Below, piece after piece: positions 14,003 to 21,458 of a stretch of DNA of 29,414 bases (position 1 is its first letter; each line of letters begins with the position of its first letter). Made by a program: the position numbers and the translations under genes. The stretch covers positions 1 through 29,414 of the IMG/VR virus record IMGVR_UViG_3300035034_002064; one strand, written 5' to 3'. The notes beneath the pieces were generated by a model, which saw only the letters and a program-made list of their open reading frames with translations, was not told where the DNA came from and made no database searches. The stretch is from a virus.

Positions 14003-15700
14003 TTATTTTTTCTTAGATATTCTCTCGCTGAGTTTCATCATATCTTGCTTTCGCTCCATACCACCCAGCTTGTTCTCATAAATTTTGAAGAATTTCTCAA
14101 GGTCTTCCACCTCTAGGCCTAACTGTGTTGCTGCTGATAATTTATCAAGTTCTTTAATAACCTCTGAATTGTCGTTATAGAATATCAGACTATCATCTTC
14201 CCATTCCCAACTATCGGCAATGTGTGAAGTGATCAACTGATCTAATAGGCCATGAGCCAAATCCATAGCATCCTCTTCTTCTTTGGGAATATCAGTTTCC
14301 TCATCTACAGAAGAAATATAGTCCACGAATTTCATACCAGCCGATTTAACTGCCTCTTCCGTGGAGTCCATCAAATTTTTATCTTTGTGCTCTTGGCCGT
14401 CAAGTAGATAATATTGCATCTTATCGAAATCCAGCACAGCCACGTTCTTGCCTCCTATCTTCACTAGGGTTCTACCATCTTCTAAGCTTCTAAATTCAGC
14501 ATTCTCACCACTTGCACTAGCCACCTTTCTGCCTATCTTATCAATAACCTTAGTATGCTTGCTTTGAACTTCGTTCACAGAGGTCACATAATCAATGAAT
14601 TTTAAGTTTTCACCCTTGGCTAACTTCTTGATAAGGTTGATCAAAGTTTGACTCATGTTACCAGAGCCACCAAACAAATGAAATTGCATATTCTTGAAGT
14701 CAATAATGGCGATGTTCTGCCTGAAACCTTTTACTAGGTTTCTGCCGTCTTTCAACTCTTGGAATTCCAGTCCGATGGTAGATCTGGATGTGTCCACGTC
14801 TGCGCCACCGCTACTGATGAACTTTTGCACCATCTTCTTCTCTTTAGGCTTCAAAGTATAACCAGACACCTCATTCACGGATTGAATGTAGCCTTTTACG
14901 ATTTCGTCATCTCCTTCCTCCTCGGTCTCCTCGCCCATAACAGCATCGAATTTTTTCACGGCTCTGGCTCTGTCTCCTGTGGAGTTGCTGTCATCCTGAA
15001 TAAAGGCATCAAGTTTGTCCAGAAGCTCTTTATCGGCATTGTGGTTGCCCTTTACTTCTGCTTTCTCAAGCTCTTCAATGCTTTCAGTCAAGAGACCATG
15101 CATTTGCTTGATATAGTCAAGATTGGATTGAACTTTGTCAGTACTAGGCACTAAGGTGATGTAGCTGATTAGCTCCTCGTTATCCATGTAGTCCATTTCA
15201 ACTAGAGCCAGCAAATTATCAACGAATGCGTTTCTTTTGAGACCAGCTTCATCCATGATGTCCACATTATCAGATGAGAAGTCCTTCTCGACTTGTTTGA
15301 ATATCACTTTCGCCTCATCCTCCCCAGCAGCTTTCAGATAGGCCATAACAAAGTCAGCTTCACCCATCTCATCCACAAGGTCTGAAACGTCCTGACTGTC
15401 AGACCTAGATTCTTTTACGAGCTTTTTTTTTAAACGCTTCGGTTTGTGGATGATGGATTCATACATCTTTTCAGCAGGAAATCCCTCTATCTTTTCAGTA
15501 AGCTCCTTTCTGGTGAAAGATTCCGTCTTATCTGAATCCTTGAAGGTGATAGAAAGGGTGGCTCCATCCCAATCAAATTCATCATGGTCTGGGTGCTCCG
15601 CTTTCAAGAAGTCATTAATCATGCTAATTTCTTCACCGAAGTTACTCATTTCTTCCTCGGCAGCTTCTTTAATGTATCGGGATGGTGTTATCAACTTCAT
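14003..15700 (-). CDS. Probable internal head protein with duplicated domain
   Basis: The 565-residue acidic protein is not recognised as a family but has telling features. Its N-terminus MKLITPSRYIKEAAEEE resembles T4 capsid-targeting peptides (MKTYQEFIAEA), with a possible protease site after Glu12 (YIKE/A). Further sites occur at LVKE/S (Glu97) and GLLTE/S (Glu206). Two tandem repeats of about 90-100 residues start at Tyr271 and Tyr371, each with Y-[IV]-x-SVNE, later EDGR-LVK, AxxDFxxMQ and a Lys-rich end; a third copy begins at Tyr461 and breaks off. N- and C-terminal parts also share a faint [DE]WxxxxLxIxFxD pattern (residues 44-56 and 500-511). It was chosen with the two genes that precede it as an internal-protein group. 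Confidence 0.7.
   Translation of the reverse strand: MKLITPSRYIKEAAEEEMSNFGEEISMINDFLKAEHPDHDEFDWDGATLSITFKDSDKTESFTRKELTEKIEGFPAEKMYESIIHKPKRLKKKLVKESRSDSQDVSDLVDEMGEADFVMAYLKAAGEDEAKVIFKQVEKDFSSDNVDIMDEAGLKRNAFVDNLLALVEMDYMDNEELISYITLVPSTDKVQSNLDYIKQMHGLLTESIEELEKAEVKGNHNADKELLDKLDAFIQDDSNSTGDRARAVKKFDAVMGEETEEEGDDEIVKGYIQSVNEVSGYTLKPKEKKMVQKFISSGGADVDTSRSTIGLEFQELKDGRNLVKGFRQNIAIIDFKNMQFHLFGGSGNMSQTLINLIKKLAKGENLKFIDYVTSVNEVQSKHTKVIDKIGRKVASASGENAEFRSLEDGRTLVKIGGKNVAVLDFDKMQYYLLDGQEHKDKNLMDSTEEAVKSAGMKFVDYISSVDEETDIPKEEEDAMDLAHGLLDQLITSHIADSWEWEDDSLIFYNDNSEVIKELDKLSAATQLGLEVEDLEKFFKIYENKLGGMERKQDMMKLSERISKKK
14306..14890 (-). repeat. Tandem protein-domain duplication in the 565-residue protein
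   Basis: Residues 271-368 and 371-459 are tandem copies, with matched blocks NLVKGFRQNIAIIDFKNMQF / TLVKIGGKNVAVLDFDKMQY and ENLKFIDYVTSVNE / AGMKFVDYISSVDE. The third copy is only its opening. The DNA has diverged, so the duplication is old. Confidence 0.8.
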
Positions 15701-15745
15701 CTTTATGTGCTTTTATTATTACAATGTTAGATTTATTATGTCTAG

Positions 15746-15768
15746 GCAGTGGAACACTGCGTGTTTTT
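15746..15768 (+). terminator. Hairpin with T run facing against the local transcription
   Basis: GCAGTG-GAA-CACTGC is followed by GTGTTTTT, a terminator shape on the plus strand, between two minus-strand genes. No plus-strand gene lies upstream for a long way, so it may block antisense read-through, or simply be a short hairpin in the leader of the 15700 gene. Confidence 0.35.
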
Positions 15769-15808
15769 AATTATTTAGGCAGATCGCAGATAGAATACAA
15801 GTCATCCA

Positions 15809-16297
15809 TCATTCTAGCTGCATCTTAGCATGCTTAATAACGGCTGTACTCTTTTCTTTTTTTAAAGCGTGTCTCATATCACCCGTCTCAGTTGGAGACG
15901 TGTAACCTTCTTTGATGAGGTTTTGCCAGTAAAGGTAGGCATCTGATCTTTTTCCAGCCTCTTCGTCAAGCTTTATGCCCTGCGGATTCTCATAGCCCAT
16001 CAAGTCCGCATCTATATTGGCCAGCATTAGGGTCAGAGCCATATCGAACACCCCTCTAGACCGAAAATCTTTTTCTATCATTGCTGACTTGAGAACCACG
16101 AACCCGTCAGATTTTACATCTGTCGAGAAAGCCAAGTTACCTGCATACCCATCTTCTTCATGGATGATACTAACCAAGTACTTGGATGATTCATTAGACA
16201 CCTCAAAGTAGAAGCCCTCAATCGGCTCAAGATGAAAGAAAGGGAAAGTACCGCTCTTAGGCATTGTACTTTCTAGGATGCTAGATAGCTTTCTCAT
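15809..16297 (-). CDS. Probable internal head protein with GNAT-like fold
   Basis: The N-terminus MRKLSSILESTMPKSG looks like a capsid-targeting peptide with a cut after Glu9 (ILE/S); a second site is NLIKE/G (Glu130). The body reads like a small N-acetyltransferase: strands LVSIIHEED and NLAFSTDV, then FVVLKSAMIEKDFRSRGVFDMAL, where RSRG followed by a helix resembles the acetyl-CoA pyrophosphate-binding motif A, and AYLYWQNL near the end matches the usual terminal region. If so it may be packaged and modify host proteins on entry, but activity cannot be inferred. At 162 residues it is a normal GNAT length. Next gene upstream starts 8 bp before it. Confidence 0.65.
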   Translation of the reverse strand: MRKLSSILESTMPKSGTFPFFHLEPIEGFYFEVSNESSKYLVSIIHEEDGYAGNLAFSTDVKSDGFVVLKSAMIEKDFRSRGVFDMALTLMLANIDADLMGYENPQGIKLDEEAGKRSDAYLYWQNLIKEGYTSPTETGDMRHALKKEKSTAVIKHAKMQLE

Positions 16298-16304
16298 TTT
16301 TTTT

Positions 16305-16808
16305 TTATACGCTATAGATTGCTTTGCCCTCAGTTATGGCGATTTCCATAACTCTTCGACCTTGGGCTACCAATTTGTCCCAAAGCTCGTCCATGTCACC
16401 GGGAAGAGGCTTTACATTGGTGGGCGTACTTTTTGGAATCTTCAAGTCCTTCCTATCTTCTAAAGGTCTGGTTGCGCCCTTGTAATTCAGTCCCATCTTT
16501 TTGTGGTTCAGGGACAGCCAATTAACTATGGTGGCTGTTGCTGGGTTGTGTGGCTCAGTGAGCATCAGTACGCCCTCGTAGGTGTCCACTTGGGCTAAAA
16601 GTCTGTTGGCTCCGTCCTCAACATAGGCTAGTGTCCAGATGTCTGGGTCGCCTTGATTGCTAGCTAGAACTTTTAATATCGGTCGGGATTCGTGATCGGT
16701 CATTCCATCTTCTACTTCACCCTTTAGGAACCAGCTTAAAAATAGGCTGGTGTGTACCCTCATTCGATACCCTTGAGCCTCTAATATGATCTCTGAAAGT
16801 CTTTTCAT
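16305..16808 (-). CDS. Probable internal head protein, unknown fold
   Basis: The 167-residue protein begins MKRLSEIILEAQGY, close to the T4 internal-protein leader pattern M-K-x-[LY]-x-x-[FI]-x-x-E-A, with a predicted cut after Glu10. A second site, EIAITE/G (Glu160), would remove the last seven residues. The middle (WTLAYVEDGANRLLAQVDTYEGVLMLTEPH) looks like an antiparallel sheet, but no family is recognised. It heads a three-gene minus-strand run with 15809-16297 and 14003-15700, all with similar leaders, and diverges from the sheath gene. Confidence 0.65.
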   Translation of the reverse strand: MKRLSEIILEAQGYRMRVHTSLFLSWFLKGEVEDGMTDHESRPILKVLASNQGDPDIWTLAYVEDGANRLLAQVDTYEGVLMLTEPHNPATATIVNWLSLNHKKMGLNYKGATRPLEDRKDLKIPKSTPTNVKPLPGDMDELWDKLVAQGRRVMEIAITEGKAIYSV

Positions 16809-16866
16809 GTTTTATATAATTATAATATATTTTGGTTATACGAAGTTTTGTGGGGCAATACATAAT

Positions 16867-16897
16867 CAAAAATACACCTAATAATGGCAGTAGTAAA
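16867..16897 (-). promoter_or_regulatory. Possible promoter for the internal-protein genes
   Basis: On the minus strand TATTTTTG (16867-16874) matches TAnnTTTG, with GTTTAC about 19-20 bp upstream near 16893-16897. The start would fall about 50 nt before the 16808 ATG. It overlaps the first codons of the sheath gene. Confidence 0.35.
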
Positions 16898-19800
16898 CGG
16901 AATCGACCTAAGTCAATTTGACGCAGCTGGTGTTGTAACCATCATTCAAGATCAAACAGTTCAGGCTGTCTTAGGAACAAACGAAATTGTAGTGTTAGTA
17001 CCCGGCTTTTCAAGACGTGGTAGCTTCAACACTGGTATATTAATCAGACAAGGAGACCAAGCAACAGCAGAGTCGCTATACGGTGGTATCAACCGTAAAC
17101 TTGAAAGGAAGGGTTCATTCTTCCATAGGAGTTTACAGGTTGCGTTACAGAACGCCCCGGTAATAGCCCTCAACCTGTTAAACCTCAATAACGAGGTCGA
17201 TCAGGCTGGCTTGCCTACCGAAAATGCGGATGTAGTTCCGTATCGCTCCTTTTCTTTGGACATTGCTGATGAGAACGGAAACGTCTCTGATAAGCTTTAT
17301 GCATCCTACTACAACAAGGATAGGTTCTGGAGAGCAGACCGTAAGTTCTTGTTGGCAACTAGGGATGCTGTAGACCAAGGAAGCTTGTTGAATATTGTGA
17401 ACTTGAGTCAGGTTCCTTATTCACTAATCATCAGAAAGTCAGTCATAGCAGGATTTGATATCCCAGTTAAAGAATTCTATGAAGATGACCCAGACGTGAA
17501 GCCTCCTTCTTTAAGGGATGATGATCTAATATCAGATTATTTCATCGATGTCTATGTCATCAACGGTAATTTCTCATCCGAGAGATTCGCCCAGTTAGCA
17601 GTTGACCCGATCTTCGGTGAATACTTCGACAACAACGGGCTTATAGCTGATAAATTTGAGGAATTCATTGCTCTACCAGAGCTTGTAGTTAGAGACATCA
17701 TCACTGGTACGTTTATCCCGAATTTCACGGATAACACTGGCGAGAACTTCTATATTGAGGCGATCATCAATAGAAAGGTTAATAGCCTAGGGCTTCTTTG
17801 CTCAGTGGACGTGAAAGAACTAGACAAGTTCGAATTCGGAACCAACAGTAAGAACATCGACCTTGTGGGTCACAACCTTATTGGTGGAAACGTGGACAAC
17901 GCTGATTTCCTTTCATACAAAGGTAAAGTCAATGAGAACATATTATTTGAAGAAGAGGCCACTAATGACACTACCGATGTTGACACAACTGGTGGTGGAG
18001 TGACTATTACACCTTCTCCTGCTACGAAAAAGATCACAGTAGTGATAGACAACACTAATCCTATCTTTTCGACTCTAGAGACAGAAATGGAGCTGGGAGA
18101 CTTAGTAGGTGGTGAGACCACAGCGGTAGGTACCGCAGCCGGGGTAGCAGTGGCTAACCCTGCACTGAGAGTATCGAGGTTGCTCAAAACTGCAACGCAG
18201 ATCACATTCGATCTTACTTCCCCACTTAAGGATGGTGAGACTGGAAATTCTGGTTCATTCGTGGATGTCCTATTGACAGCCGATGTGTTCACAGTGGAAC
18301 ATGATATCAACAGAATCTTGATAGACGGGACTAACACATTCTATATTGGAGATAGAAACTCCAAATTGTGGGATGATGTTCAATCTGGTATCATCACCAA
18401 CGGTGACAGAATCTCAGACGGTACAGACGAGTACTTCATTAGAGCATCATTCATCAACGCTACAGGTGGTATAGATGCTGCTGATGATTATAGAGACCTT
18501 GTGCTAGTCGAGATGTTCACTGACTCGGAATTGACATCCCCTGCACCAGTAGGGTCAGCTTTCGCATTCGGTGCAACTGTAGATGCTAGCGGATTCCCAG
18601 TGTCGGGAAGCGCAGTCAACATTATATCAATTGTAGGGTCATTGAATCAGAGAGTTGAGATTACTCCAGTTGATGATAAAACATTCACCACTGATGTTAG
18701 TAACTCTGACTTGTTCTCTATAGGACAATATGTGGTGGGATTTGATGCCGACAACGAAGAAATTCTTACTAGAATCCTTGAAATCAGGAACATAGGTACA
18801 TCTGTTGTGACTGATATTCAAGTGACGGTAGCGAACGTATTTAAGAAATTCACAGCCCCAGATGGTGCGATTCAAGTGGAAAGATACCAAGACTTCGAGT
18901 CTTTCTTCCCTAACTTCAATCCTACTTTCTTGAAGGGATTCACTCTAAGAGATAGCCACGAGCCAGACGGTACAAACGAAAGGATTCGAGAAATCTACGG
19001 GGTGATTGATAGAACCAACATAGGTAAAGCGTTGAAAGACCCTGACTTCATCAATTTCAGATACTTGGTGGACACATTCAATGGTGGTCTTGAGCCGAAT
19101 TCCAAGTCATACTTGTCTAGATTGGTGAGAGACAGACAGCGATCTATTGCTATCTTGAACACACCGACATTCGAAGAGTTTGCGGATTCTAAGAACCCTA
19201 GGTTTACTGATGCTCCAACGGCTGCAAACCCTGCACCGACATTGAACACTGAGTACATTTCTCAGGGAGCTAATATACAGTTAAATCCTGACTTCTTGTA
19301 CACCTTGCCATCAGAGGCAGACGGTGCTTCATTTAGTGGATTCTTTGCTCCTAACTTCGTCCTAGATGATGCAGGTGAAGAGGTAAGCTTTCCACCAGCA
19401 GCAGCAATAGCCAACGCTTTCGTATCGGTACAGACCAATGGAAACAACCCATTCTTGCCAGTGGCAGGACCAGTAAATGGTGTAGTGGGTGGAGCTATAG
19501 GTGGTCTTAGAAGAATGGAGTATCCTTTATTCAGAGAGGACAGAGGCTTCCTTGGTAAGAAAGGTATCAACCCGATCATACTTAAGAATCAGCAATTCCA
19601 AATCTTCGATGATAGAAGTGCATTCCAGAGATCACGTTCCATCTTGAACAGATTGAGTGCTAGGGACGCATTGATTTCCTTTGAGATCGCCACTGAGAGA
19701 CTGCTAGCACAATACGTGTTCACATTCAATAACGCTAATGTGAGAACAGAGGTATTAACGCTGCTTGACAACTATTATACTCAGATACAAACACGATTCG

Positions 19801-19982
19801 GAGCTATAGCTAGCTTTGAATTACAGTTCAATGACCAGAATAACCCAGACTCGCTATCAGCAGCAAGTGTTGGGCTTGTGGACACGAGACTGAGGCTACC
19901 TGACATCAACAGGGTATTCGTTAATAGAATCACGTTGTTCAGAAACAACACAGTGTCATCTGGTGGATTCGTAGCGGTATAA
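16884..19982 (+). CDS. Contractile tail sheath protein, gp18-like, with large insertion
   Basis: The 1032-residue protein forms the contractile tube around the tail. N-terminal residues 1-110 show the sheath pattern: TVQAVLGTNEIVVLVPGFSRRGSF, then GDQATAESLYGG and GSFFHRSLQVALQNAPVIALNLL. The C-terminal 130 residues match the sheath core: LSARDALISFEIATERLLAQ, a FNNANVRTEVLTLLDNYYTQI helix, then NDQNNPDSL and RLPDINRVFVNRITLF. T4 gp18 is 659 residues; the excess is in the middle (about 355-665), which is Thr/Asp/Val-rich and reads as inserted surface beta domains. The ATG at 16884 follows a 75-bp AT-rich divergent region. It is followed after 12 bp by another virion candidate, and by a terminator at 21424. 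Confidence 0.8.
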   Translation: MAVVNGIDLSQFDAAGVVTIIQDQTVQAVLGTNEIVVLVPGFSRRGSFNTGILIRQGDQATAESLYGGINRKLERKGSFFHRSLQVALQNAPVIALNLLNLNNEVDQAGLPTENADVVPYRSFSLDIADENGNVSDKLYASYYNKDRFWRADRKFLLATRDAVDQGSLLNIVNLSQVPYSLIIRKSVIAGFDIPVKEFYEDDPDVKPPSLRDDDLISDYFIDVYVINGNFSSERFAQLAVDPIFGEYFDNNGLIADKFEEFIALPELVVRDIITGTFIPNFTDNTGENFYIEAIINRKVNSLGLLCSVDVKELDKFEFGTNSKNIDLVGHNLIGGNVDNADFLSYKGKVNENILFEEEATNDTTDVDTTGGGVTITPSPATKKITVVIDNTNPIFSTLETEMELGDLVGGETTAVGTAAGVAVANPALRVSRLLKTATQITFDLTSPLKDGETGNSGSFVDVLLTADVFTVEHDINRILIDGTNTFYIGDRNSKLWDDVQSGIITNGDRISDGTDEYFIRASFINATGGIDAADDYRDLVLVEMFTDSELTSPAPVGSAFAFGATVDASGFPVSGSAVNIISIVGSLNQRVEITPVDDKTFTTDVSNSDLFSIGQYVVGFDADNEEILTRILEIRNIGTSVVTDIQVTVANVFKKFTAPDGAIQVERYQDFESFFPNFNPTFLKGFTLRDSHEPDGTNERIREIYGVIDRTNIGKALKDPDFINFRYLVDTFNGGLEPNSKSYLSRLVRDRQRSIAILNTPTFEEFADSKNPRFTDAPTAANPAPTLNTEYISQGANIQLNPDFLYTLPSEADGASFSGFFAPNFVLDDAGEEVSFPPAAAIANAFVSVQTNGNNPFLPVAGPVNGVVGGAIGGLRRMEYPLFREDRGFLGKKGINPIILKNQQFQIFDDRSAFQRSRSILNRLSARDALISFEIATERLLAQYVFTFNNANVRTEVLTLLDNYYTQIQTRFGAIASFELQFNDQNNPDSLSAASVGLVDTRLRLPDINRVFVNRITLFRNNTVSSGGFVAV

Positions 19983-19994
19983 TAAAAGTCGAAA

Positions 19995-21371
19995 ATGAAC
20001 GTAACATTTGAAGAGTTAAAGAGAGAATTGGAGGAGAAAGTAAAGGCACCTTATGTTAAGGTGTCTAAAGCTCCTTTAGGTGGGTACATTATTTCAGTAT
20101 CCTTGGATGAGGAATCATCTTGGCCGAATGGCATCATGATGAATTCTAGGTTCTTGAAATTGGTTTTACATTTGGACGGGGAGCTGGAGCGAGCAGCACA
20201 GTACTTCAAGTTCAAGGATAAATTCCGTAAGACCAGAATCAGTGACGTGAAACAAATTGTTCAGAAGATTAATAAATTTATAGAGAAAAACAAGGCTGTT
20301 AATGAGGCCTATAAAACCAAAATTATGAGTAATAACAAGAGGAGAAAGTACTCGGTTGGAGCTTCAAAAGGGCAAAAGATTCAGAAGTTATCAGCCATAT
20401 TAGAGTCTAAGAAAGTAATGATTAAGGAATCTGCAGATACCGAGGGTGCTCACTATATCACGGTTCCTAAGGAGATAGAAGATACCGCTTGCGAGCTTAT
20501 CACATCTATGGACATACCACATGAAGTTATTGGTGGCAATAAGTTAGTTTTTGCCTCTAATGAGAATGCTGCCGAGGCACTAGATGCTCTTAAAAGAGAT
20601 GAAATCGAGGTAGAAGCGACAAGCGTGTCAGATTCTGGCGATGGTGGTGAAGGTGCCGAGGAAGAAGCTATTGAAGAAATGGCTAACATGGTGAAAGAAA
20701 GCAAGCTCAGCTTGGATAGATCACTAATGTGGGCTGGAGTTGGTGTGAAGCTAGGCTTAGTCAATGCTAAACAAGCTAGGAAATCAGCCATCAAAATGCT
20801 GGGTATCAAAAAGACTGGTGCGTTCAACGGAAAGGTGACTGGGGAGTCTGCTAAATTGGTGAGACGATTGGCTATGAAAGCTGTCAGCACACCAGACGTG
20901 AAGAAAACTTGGAAGTCTCTAGCCGGGGAGATGGGAGTAGAGGATATCATGGAGGAACTGTTCAAGTATGCCCTAGTAGAGGAGAGCAAAGAAGATGCCA
21001 TGAAATTGGTGAAAGCTTGGTGTGAGGCTGGAGATGTAGTAGAAGGGGGTGATGCAGAGGACGCTTTGGAAGACTTCATAGAAAAAAGCCCTGAGAACGC
21101 AGCCTCGGCTACGCAAGCACTGGAAGAACTTTGTGCGGATAAATCTGACGAAGATAAGAAGAAGTTCATGGACGCTATGGCAGACATGGTTGCTGATTCC
21201 GAAGGTGGTGATGGTGGTGAAGAAGGTGGAGACCAAATCGATGAAAGCAAGCTATCAGCAGAAGAGAAGCAACTGATGAAAAAGAACAAGGGTATGACTT
21301 GGAATCAGATTCAAAAAAGACGTGCTACTAAAAAATTCGTAGCTGATAGACTCAAGAAAATGAAAAAATAG
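19995..21371 (+). CDS. Probable virion protein with internal targeting-like peptide
   Basis: The 458-residue protein is not recognised. Residues 1-110 form a charged alpha/beta domain. At residues 129-138 stands IQKLSAILES, nearly the same as the leader of the 16297 gene (RKLSSILES), followed by VMIKE/S (Glu145) and KMVKE/S-type sites. An ATG at 20325 (Met111, MSNNKRRKYS) lies 20 residues before this motif and could start a second product. The middle is Glu-rich, and residues 225-345 look helical with basic patches (KQARKSAIKM, KLVRRLAMKA). The C-terminus is acidic then strongly basic. It follows the sheath gene by 12 bp and ends at a strong terminator, so it is probably co-expressed as a late virion protein. 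Confidence 0.65.
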   Translation: MNVTFEELKRELEEKVKAPYVKVSKAPLGGYIISVSLDEESSWPNGIMMNSRFLKLVLHLDGELERAAQYFKFKDKFRKTRISDVKQIVQKINKFIEKNKAVNEAYKTKIMSNNKRRKYSVGASKGQKIQKLSAILESKKVMIKESADTEGAHYITVPKEIEDTACELITSMDIPHEVIGGNKLVFASNENAAEALDALKRDEIEVEATSVSDSGDGGEGAEEEAIEEMANMVKESKLSLDRSLMWAGVGVKLGLVNAKQARKSAIKMLGIKKTGAFNGKVTGESAKLVRRLAMKAVSTPDVKKTWKSLAGEMGVEDIMEELFKYALVEESKEDAMKLVKAWCEAGDVVEGGDAEDALEDFIEKSPENAASATQALEELCADKSDEDKKKFMDAMADMVADSEGGDGGEEGGDQIDESKLSAEEKQLMKKNKGMTWNQIQKRRATKKFVADRLKKMKK

Positions 21372-21423
21372 ATATCTTTTCGTGTAACGTGTCTAGTTAA
21401 CACGTGCTAGGATAAAAATGGGG

Positions 21424-21457
21424 AAGCCCCAGTCGTAAAAAGCTGGGGCTTTTTTGT
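21424..21457 (+). terminator. Rho-independent terminator of the sheath operon
   Basis: A 9-bp stem AAGCCCCAG/CTGGGGCTT with a 10-nt loop is followed by TTTTTT. It lies 52 bp after the 21371 stop and 1-2 bp before the end of the facing hub gene. A weaker dyad, ACGTGT...ACACGT (21387-21405), precedes it. Confidence 0.9.
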
Positions 21458-21458
21458 A

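Noticed and set aside
15746-15768. Attachment or recombination site
   Set aside because: A short hairpin only; no integrase gene or matching second copy in the window.
20453-21289. 278-residue minus-strand ORF opposite the 458-residue gene
   Set aside because: It is extremely Ser-rich and is the mirror of Glu/Asp/Gly-rich codons on the coding strand; no conserved-looking motif and no start signal.
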